From assembly GCF_016863615.1 (NCBI RefSeq), contig NZ_BOPF01000023.1, positions 62,001 to 126,000 on the forward strand: a stretch of DNA of 64,000 nucleotides. The letters run 5' to 3'. The notes beneath the pieces were generated by a model. It did no database searches. It was not told the origin of the DNA and saw only the letters and a program-made list of their open reading frames with translations. Both the position numbers and the translations under genes were made by a program. Shown in pieces: positions 7,635-15,839 of this stretch. How positions within the stretch are numbered: position 1 is the first letter of the stretch; every line of letters starts with the position of its first letter. This stretch comes from Virgisporangium aliadipatigenens (GTDB lineage: Bacteria; Actinomycetota; Actinomycetes; Mycobacteriales; Micromonosporaceae).

Positions 7635-8624
7635 ATGAAGGCCTACATCCAGCGCACGTACGGGTCCGCGGAGCGGCTCCACCTCGAAGAGATCCCCACG
7701 CCGGCGCCCACCGACAACGAGGTGCTCGTCCGCGTCCGCGCCACCTCCGTCAACCCGTACGACTGGCACGGCATGCGCGGCGAACCCAGGATCGCCCGCC
7801 TCATGCCGAGCGGCCTCGGCCTGCGCGGGCCGTCGATCCCCGTCCTCGGCTGCGACATGGCGGGCACCGTCGAGTCCGTGGGGCGCAACGTCACCGGGTT
7901 CCGGCCCGGCGACAACGTGTACGGGCTGCTCACCGGCGGCGGCTTCGGCGAGCTGGTCACCGTTCCCGAGGATCTCCTGGCACCCATGCCGAAGAACCTC
8001 ACCCACGAGGAGGCCGCCGCCGTGCCGATGGCCGCCGTGACCGCGTTCGTCGGACTGCGCGACGCCGGCGGCATCCGGGCCGGCCACACCGTGCTCGTCA
8101 ACGGCGCCTCCGGCGGGGTCGGCACGTTCGCCGTCCAGCTCGCGCGGGCGTTCGGCGCCGCCGTGGTCGGCGTCTGCGGCCCGCACAACGTCGCGCTCGT
8201 CCGCTCGCTCGGCGCCGACCGGGTCATCGACTACACCCAAGACACTTCCCTCGGGAACGGTGGGAGCTACGACATCGTTCTCGACAACGCCGGCAGCCGC
8301 CCCATCGGCGCGCTGCGTCGCACGCTGACGCGCACCGGCACGTTCGTCATGGTGGGTGGGCCGGGCGGCAGGTGGTTCAGCCCTGCCGACCGGATGGTGA
8401 AGACGGTGGTGCGCGGGCCGTTCGTGCCGCAGCGGATGGCCGTTGCGGACGCGGTCGGGTGCACGCGCAAGAAGCAGGTGCTCCTGGAGCTGAACGACCT
8501 CATCGAGGCCGGTCGGGTCACCCCGGTGATCGACCGCCGCTTTTCTTTCGAGCAGCTGCGCGACGCCGTGAACTACCAGGAGGAGGGCCACTCCCCCGGA
8601 AAGGTCGTGGTGACGGTCTCCTAG
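7635..8624 (+). CDS. NAD(P)-dependent medium-chain alcohol dehydrogenase/quinone reductase
   Basis: 329 residues, MDR superfamily. The N-terminal GroES-like domain has VRVRATSVNPYDWHGMRG and GCDMAGTVESVG. The Rossmann domain has NGASGGVGTFAVQLARAFGA at about residues 155-175. Like the gene at 3213 it lacks zinc-binding cysteines. It is probably an NADPH-dependent enone or quinone reductase. Its promoter carries three TetR-type operators, so expression should be induced by a small molecule. It converges on the DUF3455 gene 10 bp downstream. Confidence 0.85.
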   Translation: MKAYIQRTYGSAERLHLEEIPTPAPTDNEVLVRVRATSVNPYDWHGMRGEPRIARLMPSGLGLRGPSIPVLGCDMAGTVESVGRNVTGFRPGDNVYGLLTGGGFGELVTVPEDLLAPMPKNLTHEEAAAVPMAAVTAFVGLRDAGGIRAGHTVLVNGASGGVGTFAVQLARAFGAAVVGVCGPHNVALVRSLGADRVIDYTQDTSLGNGGSYDIVLDNAGSRPIGALRRTLTRTGTFVMVGGPGGRWFSPADRMVKTVVRGPFVPQRMAVADAVGCTRKKQVLLELNDLIEAGRVTPVIDRRFSFEQLRDAVNYQEEGHSPGKVVVTVS

Positions 8625-8634
8625 CGGCGCGTGC

Positions 8635-9294
8635 TCAGCCCCAGAAGACGTATGTCGCGCGGTAGTCGCGGTCGTCGGTGTCGCCGTCGGTGCACTCGTC
8701 CGTCAGGTCGGGCGTGCCGCCGGAGGTCTTCAACCGCTGGATGTGCTTGACCTTCGCCATGATCCCGTTCGGCGCGCCGCTGTGGCTCGTCACCTCCAGG
8801 AGCAGTTCCGGGATCGTTCCGGCGACCGCCCGTTCGTCGACCTTCTTGGCCGTGACCAGCGAACCGTCCTCCTCGGACTGCCAGCTCGGGCCGGCGAAGT
8901 GGTGGATCTCGAGGCCGCGCGGGCCCACCAGGTCCGCCTCCGGCACCGACGCGCCGCCGTACTTGCCGCCCGAGCACGTGTAGGTCTGCACGCCGTCGAC
9001 GACCCGCGCGGTGAAGAGGATCTTCTCGCCCAGTGCGGGATCCGGCTCCAGCTTCGTCGGCGGCTTCGTCGAGGTGGCCGACGCGCCGCCGGTGGCCGAG
9101 GGCTTTGCCGGGGTGGCCGACGGCCGTCCCGGAACGCCCGGCCGGCCAGGCCCGCCCGGCCCGCCGGGCCCCGCTCCGGGGCGCCCCGGCCGGTGCTGCG
9201 TGGCGGCCGAGGCCGAATAGGTGACCGCGCTCAGCGCCACCAGGGCCACCGCGACCCCACCGACGATCATCATCCGGTGTGTTCTGCGAACCAT
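8635..9294 (-). CDS. Secreted DUF3455 protein with Gly/Pro-rich linker
   Basis: 219 residues. A signal peptide (about residues 1-31, ending SASA) is followed by a collagen-like run of GPGGPGGPGRPG type (residues ~35-60), a Ser/Thr/Pro linker and then a DUF3455 domain (residues ~85-219). The conserved features are EIHHFAGPSWQSEEDGS, an IPELLLEVTSH strand and IQRLKTSGG. DUF3455 proteins are exported and their function is unknown. AAGGAG lies upstream of the ATG. The linker suggests display at or beyond the cell wall. Confidence 0.75.
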   Translation of the reverse strand: MVRRTHRMMIVGGVAVALVALSAVTYSASAATQHRPGRPGAGPGGPGGPGRPGVPGRPSATPAKPSATGGASATSTKPPTKLEPDPALGEKILFTARVVDGVQTYTCSGGKYGGASVPEADLVGPRGLEIHHFAGPSWQSEEDGSLVTAKKVDERAVAGTIPELLLEVTSHSGAPNGIMAKVKHIQRLKTSGGTPDLTDECTDGDTDDRDYRATYVFWG

Positions 9295-9504
9295 CTTCCT
9301 GACTCCTTCTGACCGCTTCTCCCTTGCCGGCTCGTACGGCGCCGTGTTCCGGGCGGGTCCGCGTGTCAGAGATGATCAGGGCTTTCCTTAGGGCCCGACG
9401 TTGACACACCGTAGTTGTTGACGGAGCGTAATTCAGCTGGTCACAGGCCCGATCCGGGGCATGACCACGAAAGTTTCGGCGATCGACACCACGGAGCGTG
9501 CTCT

Positions 9505-9960
9505 TCAGCCGTGCAGCGTGGCGCCCTTCAGCACCTTGTCGACGGCGTTCTTCGGCCCGTGCAGGCCCAGCCCGACGAGGTCCAACGCGTCCCGCCGCAC
9601 CGCCGCGACGGCCTTGCGGTTGTCGACGTCGTTCCCCGTCGCGAAGAGATCCGCGGTGAACACGCTGAGCGGCAGGTGCCGCGCGATCGCCCGCTCGTGC
9701 GCGGCGCTCAGCAGGTCGCGGCTGCCCGCGAAGACCAGCACCGGCTGCCGGAACATCGGCAGGTAGGCGGTGCCGTCGGCGTCGGCGTAGGGCTCGCCGA
9801 GCAGTTCGGGGATGGTGCCGGCGAGGCCGCTGACGAGGAACGCGGTGACGTTCAGGCGCTGCCAGGTGAGCAGGTCGTCGCTGAGCAGTACGGCGATCTT
9901 GGTGTCGAACCGGGTAGGGGTCACGATGGTCACGCGCTTCACGGTGCCCGTTCGCCCCAC
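9505..9960 (-). CDS. DUF2000 family protein
   Basis: 151 residues resembling DUF2000 proteins, which have a peptidyl-tRNA-hydrolase-2-like fold. Recognisable features are an early TKIAVLLSDDLLTWQRLNVTAFL segment, the central QPVLVFAGSRDLL and the C-terminal LVGLGLHGPKNAVDKVLKG. The biochemical role is unknown. It is divergent from an AraC regulator with about 23 bp between start codons. DUF2000-AraC pairs are seen in other bacteria, which suggests the regulator controls this gene. Confidence 0.75.
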   Translation of the reverse strand: MGRTGTVKRVTIVTPTRFDTKIAVLLSDDLLTWQRLNVTAFLVSGLAGTIPELLGEPYADADGTAYLPMFRQPVLVFAGSRDLLSAAHERAIARHLPLSVFTADLFATGNDVDNRKAVAAVRRDALDLVGLGLHGPKNAVDKVLKGATLHG

Positions 9961-9983
9961 CTGCGGTCTTGTACGTTTTAGGC

Positions 9984-10790
9984 GTGAGCGGCGAACGGGT
10001 CGTGGCCTGGCGGCCCGAGGTACCCGGCGTGCGGGAGGTGTTCCACGCGCGGTTCGTGGCGCACGCCTATCCGGCCCACACGCACGACACCTGGACCCTG
10101 CTCGTCGTCGACGAGGGCGCGGTCCGCTTCGACCTCGAACGCCACCCGCACGGCACCACCGGCGAAATGGTCACCCTGCTGCCCCCGCACGTGCCGCACG
10201 ACGGCCGGGCGGCAACGGTCGACGGGTTCCGCAAGCGGGTGCTGTACCTCGACCCGGACGTGCTCGACCCGCATCTCATCGGCACCACGGTCGACCGGCC
10301 GAGCGTGCGCGACGCGCTCCTGCACAGGCGGATCACCCAGCTGCACCGCGCGTTGGCCCGACCCGCCGACGCGTTGGAGGCGGAGAGCCGGCTCGCGCTC
10401 GTGCTGGACCGGCTCCTGCGTCACCTGCGGCAGGACGCGGCGCCGCCGGCCCGCGCGACGTCCGCCGTCGCCCTCGCCGACGAACTGCGCCAACTGCTCG
10501 ACAGCCGCACCACCACCGGGGTGACGCTGCGGGAGGCCGCCGACGCGCTGGGCGCACCGCCGGATCGGCTCGTGCGCGCGTTCACGCGGGCGTTCGGGCT
10601 GCCGCCGCACCGGTATCTGACGGGCCGCCGGATCGACCGGGCCCGGCGGTTGCTGCTGGCCGGCGCGGCGCCGGCGACGGTCGCGGCCGAGGTGGGCTTC
10701 CACGACCAGTCCCATCTGCACCGCCACTTCCAGCACTACGTGGGTGTCCCGCCGGGGCGGTACGCGCGTTCGGGGGCCCAGCAGGGTTGA
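9984..10790 (+). CDS. AraC-family transcriptional regulator
   Basis: About 268 residues from GTG 9984; TACGTT (9972-9977) lies 6 nt upstream, which favours this leaderless start over TTG 9969. The N-terminal cupin (residues ~1-140) has HAYPAHTHDTW and LLPPHVPHDG, a ligand-sensing barrel. The C-terminal AraC domain (residues ~165-265) has LREAADALGAPPDRLVRAF and VGFHDQSHLHRHF. It probably regulates itself and the divergent DUF2000 gene. Its stop codon overlaps a 16-bp palindrome that belongs to the next gene. Confidence 0.87.
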   Translation: MSGERVVAWRPEVPGVREVFHARFVAHAYPAHTHDTWTLLVVDEGAVRFDLERHPHGTTGEMVTLLPPHVPHDGRAATVDGFRKRVLYLDPDVLDPHLIGTTVDRPSVRDALLHRRITQLHRALARPADALEAESRLALVLDRLLRHLRQDAAPPARATSAVALADELRQLLDSRTTTGVTLREAADALGAPPDRLVRAFTRAFGLPPHRYLTGRRIDRARRLLLAGAAPATVAAEVGFHDQSHLHRHFQHYVGVPPGRYARSGAQQG

Positions 10791-10803
10791 GTACCCGTAC
10801 TCA
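10788..10803. promoter_or_regulatory. 16-bp palindrome TGAGTAC-CC-GTACTCA
   Basis: Perfect 7-bp arms (10788-10794, 10797-10803) lie 36 bp upstream of a small membrane protein gene. The same arms, more widely spaced, occur at 44050-44078 ahead of another small membrane protein gene. GAGAAT (10826-10831) would serve as -10 for a leaderless start at 10839. A shared regulator is inferred. Confidence 0.5.
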
Positions 10804-10838
10804 GGAACCGATCTTCGATCGTCACGAGAATCGATCCC

Positions 10839-11144
10839 ATGAGATTCCTCTTCGGGAACTGGTTCTCCCGGGCATACCTGCTGCTGGTGGCGGCCACCAC
10901 GGTCTTCGTCGTCTGGTCGTACGCCACGTACGAGGGGTCCGACGCCAACCTCGCGGGCGTGTTGCTCTTCTTCGTGACGGCCCCGACGTCGTTCGTGTTC
11001 ATCGGCGTGCTGGGCTCGGTCGTCGACAGCCCGGTCGGCGCGATCGTCTACCTCGTCGCGTGCACCCTCGTCAACACGGCCCTCATCAGCGCGCTCGTAC
11101 ACGGCGTCAAGCGCCTCATCACCCGTCATCGGCCGGCCACATGA
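10839..11144 (+). CDS. SCO4225-family small membrane protein
   Basis: 101 residues with three to four predicted membrane helices (about 11-28, 40-60, 64-88). The opening MRFLFGNWFSRAYLL and the length match the SCO4225 family of actinobacterial membrane proteins, whose function is not known. The start is leaderless in appearance, with the -10-like GAGAAT 7 nt upstream. A TGAGTAC/GTACTCA palindrome precedes it. Confidence 0.7.
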   Translation: MRFLFGNWFSRAYLLLVAATTVFVVWSYATYEGSDANLAGVLLFFVTAPTSFVFIGVLGSVVDSPVGAIVYLVACTLVNTALISALVHGVKRLITRHRPAT

Positions 11145-11192
11145 ACGCCGTTGGACGTGTCCCGACCGCGTGCCCGTGCCGACAATGGCGCC

Positions 11193-11885
11193 ATGCTGAA
11201 CGACTTCGCCGACCTGGCCACGCCGCTCATCGCCGACGCCTGCCTGCGTTGCGCCGTGCCGCTGCGCGTGGCGCCGCCGGGGATCCGGCCCGTCGCACCG
11301 GGTGAACGCCTGGCCGGGCGGGCGTTGCCGGTGCGCCACTACGGCAGCGTCGACGTGTTCCTGGAGGCGTTCGAGCACGCGCGGGACGGGGACGTGCTCG
11401 TGATCGACAACGGCGGCCGGGTCGACGAGGCGTGCGTGGGCGACCTGGCGGTGCTGGAGGCCGGAACGGCCGGCGTCAGCGGCCTCGCCGTGTGGGGCCT
11501 GCACCGGGACACCCCCGAACTGGTCGAGATCGGCCTGCCGGTCTTCAGCTACGGCAGCTATCCGCCCGGGCCGGTGCGCCTGGACGAACGCGAGCCGGAC
11601 GCCCTGCGCTCGGCGCGTTTCGGCGCACACGAGGTCACCTCCGACGACGTGGTGTTCGGCGACGCGGACGGTGTGCTCTTCGTCCCCGCCGCCCGGGTCC
11701 GGCAGGTGCTCGACACCGCACACGCGATCCGCGACACCGAACGCGCACAGGCCACCCGGATCAGGAACGGCCGGACGCTCCGCGCACAGACCCGCTTCGC
11801 CGACTACCTGGCGAGGCGCAAGACGGACCCGACGTACACCTTCCGCGCCCACCTCCGCGCGACCGGCGGCGAGATCGAGGAGTAG
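11193..11885 (+). CDS. RraA-like protein / 4-hydroxy-4-methyl-2-oxoglutarate aldolase family
   Basis: About 230 residues from ATG 11193, which follows GACAAT by 6 nt; an upstream in-frame start at 11151 adds an unlikely tail. The RraA/HMG-aldolase fold is indicated by TPLIADACLR near the N-terminus, GDVLVIDNGG and VSGLAVWGLHRDTPEL, whose Arg-Asp pair matches the metal/substrate site of class II HMG aldolases. The family includes pyruvate aldolases and inhibitors of RNase E; the former is likelier in this context. It is followed by copy 2 of the inverted-repeat element. Confidence 0.78.
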   Translation: MLNDFADLATPLIADACLRCAVPLRVAPPGIRPVAPGERLAGRALPVRHYGSVDVFLEAFEHARDGDVLVIDNGGRVDEACVGDLAVLEAGTAGVSGLAVWGLHRDTPELVEIGLPVFSYGSYPPGPVRLDEREPDALRSARFGAHEVTSDDVVFGDADGVLFVPAARVRQVLDTAHAIRDTERAQATRIRNGRTLRAQTRFADYLARRKTDPTYTFRAHLRATGGEIEE

Positions 11886-11894
11886 GACTCCCGC

Positions 11895-11965
11895 CGATCT
11901 TGCAGTTGTGGCGGCGACAAAGGTCGCCGAATACGGATATACCGGGCACCACAACTGCAAGATCG
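11895..11965. repeat. Inverted-repeat element, copy 2 (17-bp arms)
   Basis: CGATCTTGCAGTTGTGG (11895-11911) and its complement CCACAACTGCAAGATCG (11949-11965) flank a 37-bp centre containing GGCGACAAAGGTCGCC, a second nested hairpin. The arms share the 16-bp core with copy 1 at 6769-6847. It sits between the converging RraA-like and DUF2786 genes, where a bidirectional terminator would be expected. Confidence 0.75.
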
Positions 11966-11991
11966 CCGCAGGCCGGCCGCGCGCGCCCGCG

Positions 11992-12729
11992 CTACGCGCC
12001 CAGCTCCCGGCGGCGTGCGGCCCCGACCCGGGCGTCGCCCAGATCCGCCCGCTGCCCGGCGTCGTAACCCGACCGCCCGCCGCTGCCCGACAGGCTGCGC
12101 CCGCGCCCGGCCCGCGTGTGCGGATACGCCTCCCGCAGAGCGGCGTCGACCACGGCCGCCCGATCGGCCAGCACGAGCGCCAAGGATCGGCCCGAGGCCA
12201 CCGGCGCATCGGCAGCCGACGAGGCCGCGGCCGACGACTCGGCCTGCCGGAGTCGACGCCCGATCGCGACCGTGTACCCCGCGTACCAGGACCGCCGGTA
12301 CGCCGCCGGGCTCTCCCCCGCCGGCACCGCCTCGCCGGCGAGCGCGTGCACGGCCTGCACCAGCAGCGACGTGCACAACAGGTCGACCCGCTCCAGGTCG
12401 GCGCCGTAGCCGAACAGGTGCACCAGCGTCCGCCGCCGCCCGTCGACCCCGAGATCCTTGCGCCGCACGACCCCGCACCGCAGCGCGACGGCCACCGCCG
12501 CCAGCAGGTTTGCCTTGTCCAGCGCGAACGGTGGATCGAACACCACCGTCCGGTCCCCCACCCGGTCGCTGTCCGGCCGCGCGTCGGCGAGCAGCGCCGC
12601 ATCGATCCCGTACTTCGCGATCAGCTCCGCCGCCTTGGCGGTGAACGCCTCCGCCTCGGCCGGGGTGCACGCGTCGTCCTCCGCCTTGGCCAGCAGCTTG
12701 CGTACCTTGTCGAGCAACGCCGTCTCCAT
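11992..12729 (-). CDS. DUF2786 domain protein
   Basis: 245 residues. The N-terminal segment (residues ~1-45; LLDKVRKLLAKAEDDACTPAEAEAFTAKAAELIAKYGID) is a clear DUF2786 motif. The remainder is partly helical and ends in a low-complexity Arg/Gly-rich tail. The function is unknown; some relatives are phage or plasmid associated, but nothing mobile is visible here. It is the last gene of a minus-strand run starting near 15.8 kb. Confidence 0.75.
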   Translation of the reverse strand: METALLDKVRKLLAKAEDDACTPAEAEAFTAKAAELIAKYGIDAALLADARPDSDRVGDRTVVFDPPFALDKANLLAAVAVALRCGVVRRKDLGVDGRRRTLVHLFGYGADLERVDLLCTSLLVQAVHALAGEAVPAGESPAAYRRSWYAGYTVAIGRRLRQAESSAAASSAADAPVASGRSLALVLADRAAVVDAALREAYPHTRAGRGRSLSGSGGRSGYDAGQRADLGDARVGAARRRELGA

Positions 12730-12767
12730 GCGCGGAACCCTTCACCGGGGGTACGACAGTATGTTCG

Positions 12768-13253
12768 TCATACCGAGGGGCTGCGCCGCTCCAACAGCAC
12801 AACGTCGCGCCAGGCGCCGTGGTGACGACCGATCCGCTCGCGCACACCCACGACGCGGAAGCCCACCTTCTGGTGCAGGGCCAGGCTCACGGCGTTCTCC
12901 GGGAAGATGCCGGACTGGATGGTCCAGATGCCGGCGGCCTCGGTGGAGGCGATGAGACGTTCCATCAGAAGAAGACCGACCCCGCGACCTCGGGCGGCGG
13001 GGTCGACGTAGATCGAGTGCTCGACCACGCCGGCATAGACGGCGCGCGCGGAGACGGGGGTCACCGCGACCCAGCCGAGGACGGACCCGTTGTCGTGCGC
13101 GACGAACCGGTGCTCCGGCAGCCGCCCGGCGTCGAACGCCTCCCACGTCGGTGCGATCGTCTCGAAGCTGGCCTGCCCGCCGTCGAGTCCCAGCTGATAG
13201 ACCCGGAGCACGGACTCCGCATCGTCGTCCCGCATCGGGCGCACGTCGACCAT
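12768..13253 (-). CDS. GNAT acetyltransferase (phosphinothricin-acetyltransferase-like)
   Basis: 161 residues with the full GNAT fold: N-terminal VRPMRDDDAESVLRVY, the FETIAPTWEAFDAGR loop characteristic of Pat/Bar/YncA-type enzymes, VYVDPAARGRGVGLLLM-like acetyl-CoA site (IYVDPAARGRGVG) and C-terminal LHQKVGFRVVGV. These enzymes acetylate amino groups of phosphinothricin, methionine sulfoximine or similar amino acids. It lies 13 bp downstream of the dioxygenase gene on the same strand, so co-transcription is likely. The natural substrate is unknown. Confidence 0.82.
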   Translation of the reverse strand: MVDVRPMRDDDAESVLRVYQLGLDGGQASFETIAPTWEAFDAGRLPEHRFVAHDNGSVLGWVAVTPVSARAVYAGVVEHSIYVDPAARGRGVGLLLMERLIASTEAAGIWTIQSGIFPENAVSLALHQKVGFRVVGVRERIGRHHGAWRDVVLLERRSPSV

Positions 13254-13266
13254 GCGCCCGATTCTG

Positions 13267-14145
13267 CTAGGCGACCTGGATGGAGCGCTTCGCGAGCCCC
13301 AGCTGGAAGTCGTCGATCACAGTCTTCGGCGCGGCGGTCGGATCGGTGGCCGCACCCAGCGTGATGAACAGCGGCGTGTAGTGCTCGACGGTCGGGTGCG
13401 CGTACGGCATCCCGGGCGCCTTCGCCACGTCGGCGAGCGTGTCGACCGCACCCCGGGCGAGCGCGTCGGCGGCCCAGGCGTCGAAGTCGGCCGACCAGCC
13501 GGGTACCGCGTTGCCGGCCATCATGTCCCTGGTCAGGAACGGCAGGCCGTGCGTCATGAAGCCCGAGCCGATGATCAGCACGCCCTCGTCGCGGAGCGGG
13601 CGCAGCCGTTCGCCGATGCGCAGCAGCCGGTCCGGATCGTGCGTCGGCATGCTGAGCTGCAGCGCCGGCACGTCCGCGTACGGGTACATGACCTTGAGCG
13701 GCACCCACGCTCCGTGGTCGAGGCCGCGGCGGCGGTGCTCGTGCAGCGGCTCGGTGTCGGGCATCGCGGCGGCGACCCGGACAGCGAGCGCGCCGGCGTC
13801 GGGCGTCGGATAGGTCATCTCGTAGTACCGCCGCGCGAACCCGCCGAAGTCGTACACGAGCGGAGTCGCGGCTCCGGTCGCGCTGACGCTGAGCGGCGCG
13901 CGTTCCCAGTGGGCGCTCACGATGAGGATCGCCCTGGGCTTCGGCAGCGCCTGCGCCCAGGCGTGCAGCTGGCCGATCCAGTGCGCGTCGTCAAAGACCG
14001 GAGGCGCGCCGTGCCCCAGGTAGAGCGCGGGCATCGGTCCGTCCTCGGGCGTCCATTCCTTTCGGGAACGGCTTTGCGGGGCCGAGTCGCGCATGAACGC
14101 GTCGAAGGCGGCGCCGGGGACCGAGGGATTCAGCAGGTCGTTCAC
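13267..14145 (-). CDS. Class III extradiol (DODA/LigB-type) ring-cleavage dioxygenase
   Basis: About 292 residues from GTG 14145, which has GGGAG about 9 nt upstream; the longer frame to 14211 would begin inside a repeated promoter motif. LigB-family features are PALYLGHGAPP near the N-terminus, ILIVSAHWE, LDHGAWVPLKVMYP and SGFMTHGL, supplying the histidines that bind Fe or Zn. Relatives include YgiD and plant DOPA 4,5-dioxygenase, which open catechol rings or DOPA. It is preceded by an ACTTG-N5-TCAAC pair. Confidence 0.82.
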   Translation of the reverse strand: MNDLLNPSVPGAAFDAFMRDSAPQSRSRKEWTPEDGPMPALYLGHGAPPVFDDAHWIGQLHAWAQALPKPRAILIVSAHWERAPLSVSATGAATPLVYDFGGFARRYYEMTYPTPDAGALAVRVAAAMPDTEPLHEHRRRGLDHGAWVPLKVMYPYADVPALQLSMPTHDPDRLLRIGERLRPLRDEGVLIIGSGFMTHGLPFLTRDMMAGNAVPGWSADFDAWAADALARGAVDTLADVAKAPGMPYAHPTVEHYTPLFITLGAATDPTAAPKTVIDDFQLGLAKRSIQVA

Positions 14146-14163
14146 GGCGACACGCTCCCATCT

Positions 14164-14212
14164 ACTTGAACCTTCAACATCTAAGATAGGAGCAAATACT
14201 TGTTTGGTCAAC
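14164..14212 (-). promoter_or_regulatory. Paired ACTTG-N5-TCAAC elements upstream of the dioxygenase
   Basis: ACTTG-N5-TCAAC occurs at 14164-14178 and again at 14198-14212, 34 bp apart. The first contains the palindrome TTGAACCTTCAA (14166-14177). The stretch between is AT-rich and includes TAGATG/TATCTT-like boxes on the minus strand. Such dyads resemble MarR- or HxlR-type operators, which often control extradiol dioxygenases. The regulator is not in the window. Confidence 0.45.
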
Positions 14213-14861
14213 CTTCTGCGTTGATGACCCGTGGCACGAGAACCCGCACCGGTGCGCCCCGCCGGGCGACGTTGAGCATGGCCCGCCCGAGGCGTTCGGT
14301 GGTGGTGACGGCGTTCGGGAAAAGGCGCATGAGCAGCGGCGACAGCGGCCGCACCAGCGTGTAGGGCACCTGGTACCAGCCCGTCTTCGACCGCACCCCG
14401 TGCATCGGCTGGATGTACCCCGGCCGGAACATGTAGGCCTTCTCACTCCTCGCCAGAAGAGCCTCCTCGGCACGCCCCTTCACCCTGGCCCACATCTGCC
14501 GACCGTTCACGTCGGTGCCCTGGCCCGACACGTACACGAACGTCATGCCCGGGTTCGCCGGCAGGAGCACGTTCGCCGCGTGCAGCGGGAGGTCGTGGCT
14601 GATGCGCGTGTAGTCCGCCTCGCTCATGCCGATGGAGGAGACGCCGAGGCAGTAGAAGCACGCGTCGTACCCGGTCAGTTCCGCCGCGATCGCCGTCAGG
14701 TCGCCGAGGTCCGGGTGCACGATCTCGCGTAGCCGGGGAGCACTTCTTCCGAGAGGGCTACGCCCGACGCTGAGCACCTCGGTCACGTCCGGATCGAGCA
14801 GGCACTCCCGCAGCACGCCCTGACCGACCATGCCGGTGGCGCCGAACAGAATCACTCTCAT
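14208..14861 (-). CDS. NAD(P)-binding atypical SDR / NmrA-like protein
   Basis: 217 residues. The N-terminus MRVILFGATGMVGQGVL is the Rossmann glycine motif of atypical short-chain dehydrogenases, and DACFYCLGVSS and WARVKGRAEEALL are further family marks. Sequences like this are annotated as epimerases or oxidoreductases without known substrate. A clear paralogue of similar length lies at 46640-47332. Its start is 12 bp after the MBL hydrolase gene ends, indicating an operon. Confidence 0.8.
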   Translation of the reverse strand: MRVILFGATGMVGQGVLRECLLDPDVTEVLSVGRSPLGRSAPRLREIVHPDLGDLTAIAAELTGYDACFYCLGVSSIGMSEADYTRISHDLPLHAANVLLPANPGMTFVYVSGQGTDVNGRQMWARVKGRAEEALLARSEKAYMFRPGYIQPMHGVRSKTGWYQVPYTLVRPLSPLLMRLFPNAVTTTERLGRAMLNVARRGAPVRVLVPRVINAEG

Positions 14862-14873
14862 CCGGCGATCGTG

Positions 14874-15791
14874 TCAGGAACGGCGCCGCCTGCCGAGGAG
14901 TTGGTGCCACCGCCCCCGCATCAGCATGCGGAACGTCGACCAGTTCGTCATGCCGTTGTAGATGATCGCGGGGCCCGCCGGATGCACACCGGGTCTGTCC
15001 ACAATGGACCACGCCGCGTCCCTGATCGCCAGAAGTTCCTCGACGCTCAGCTCCGGCGCCGGTTCGTCGGGCTGGTAGCGGGCCCCGAGCGGATAGTCCG
15101 ACCCGTCCCGCCGCATCTCGACGTGACACCCCATCACGTACCGCACATCCCGCACCGCCGCGAACGCCGCCAGCCGCGACAGGCTCGCCGCGAACGCCGC
15201 GAAGTCCGGCGCGTACAGGCGTCCCCGGTACACCGTGTCGCCCGTGACGAGGATGCCGCTCCACGGGTCGTACACGGCGATGGAGGTCTCGTGATGCCCC
15301 GGACAGCCGATGATCTCCAGCACCCGCCCGCCGAGGTCGAACCGGACCGTCTCCTCCGGCCACGACCCGAACCCGAAGAACCCCTGCACGGCGTCGAGAT
15401 CCGTGCCGACGACGATCGTCCCGGGCCGCCCGACGAACTGCGGATCGCCGGCCACGTGGTCGCCGTGCGCGTGGGTGTGCGCGACGACCAGTTCGTAGTC
15501 GGTGCGCGGATGCATGGCCAGCCAGCCGTCCAGCACCGCGTCGACCGTCTCCCGCAGCGGGAACGCCACCGGATCCTCGGTCGCCCCGGTGTCGAGCAAC
15601 AGCGCACGCTGGTTGCCCAGGAACAGATACAGGAACGGCCCCTCGTAGTGCACCGTCTTGCTCTGCCGCAGGATCACCGTGTGCGGGTCGAACCGGTGCA
15701 CCTGGATCGGCGGGTCGGCCACGCCGCCGTGGATCCACCGCACGTCCAGGTCCCCGTCGACGGGAGCACCGGCATGGAAGTCGACCGTCAC
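14874..15791 (-). CDS. MBL-fold metallo-hydrolase
   Basis: About 306 residues from GTG 15791, with TATCGT about 8 nt upstream. The frame remains open to an ATG at 15860, but that part is antisense to a TetR remnant and is unlikely to be native. The metal-binding motif HTHAHGDH is intact, and downstream ligands are seen in GCPGHHETSIAVY and MGCHVE. This is the metallo-beta-lactamase fold with a dinuclear zinc site, hydrolysing thioesters, lactones or phosphoesters. The substrate is unknown. Confidence 0.82.
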   Translation of the reverse strand: MTVDFHAGAPVDGDLDVRWIHGGVADPPIQVHRFDPHTVILRQSKTVHYEGPFLYLFLGNQRALLLDTGATEDPVAFPLRETVDAVLDGWLAMHPRTDYELVVAHTHAHGDHVAGDPQFVGRPGTIVVGTDLDAVQGFFGFGSWPEETVRFDLGGRVLEIIGCPGHHETSIAVYDPWSGILVTGDTVYRGRLYAPDFAAFAASLSRLAAFAAVRDVRYVMGCHVEMRRDGSDYPLGARYQPDEPAPELSVEELLAIRDAAWSIVDRPGVHPAGPAIIYNGMTNWSTFRMLMRGRWHQLLGRRRRS

Positions 15792-15839
15792 AGGTCGTGA
15801 CGATACAGCCACTCCATCGACGTTCGCGAGTACCTTCCC

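Noticed and set aside
9090-9200. Repeated GGC/CCG units as a tandem DNA repeat
   Set aside because: They encode the collagen-like Gly/Pro linker of the DUF3455 protein and are explained by coding.
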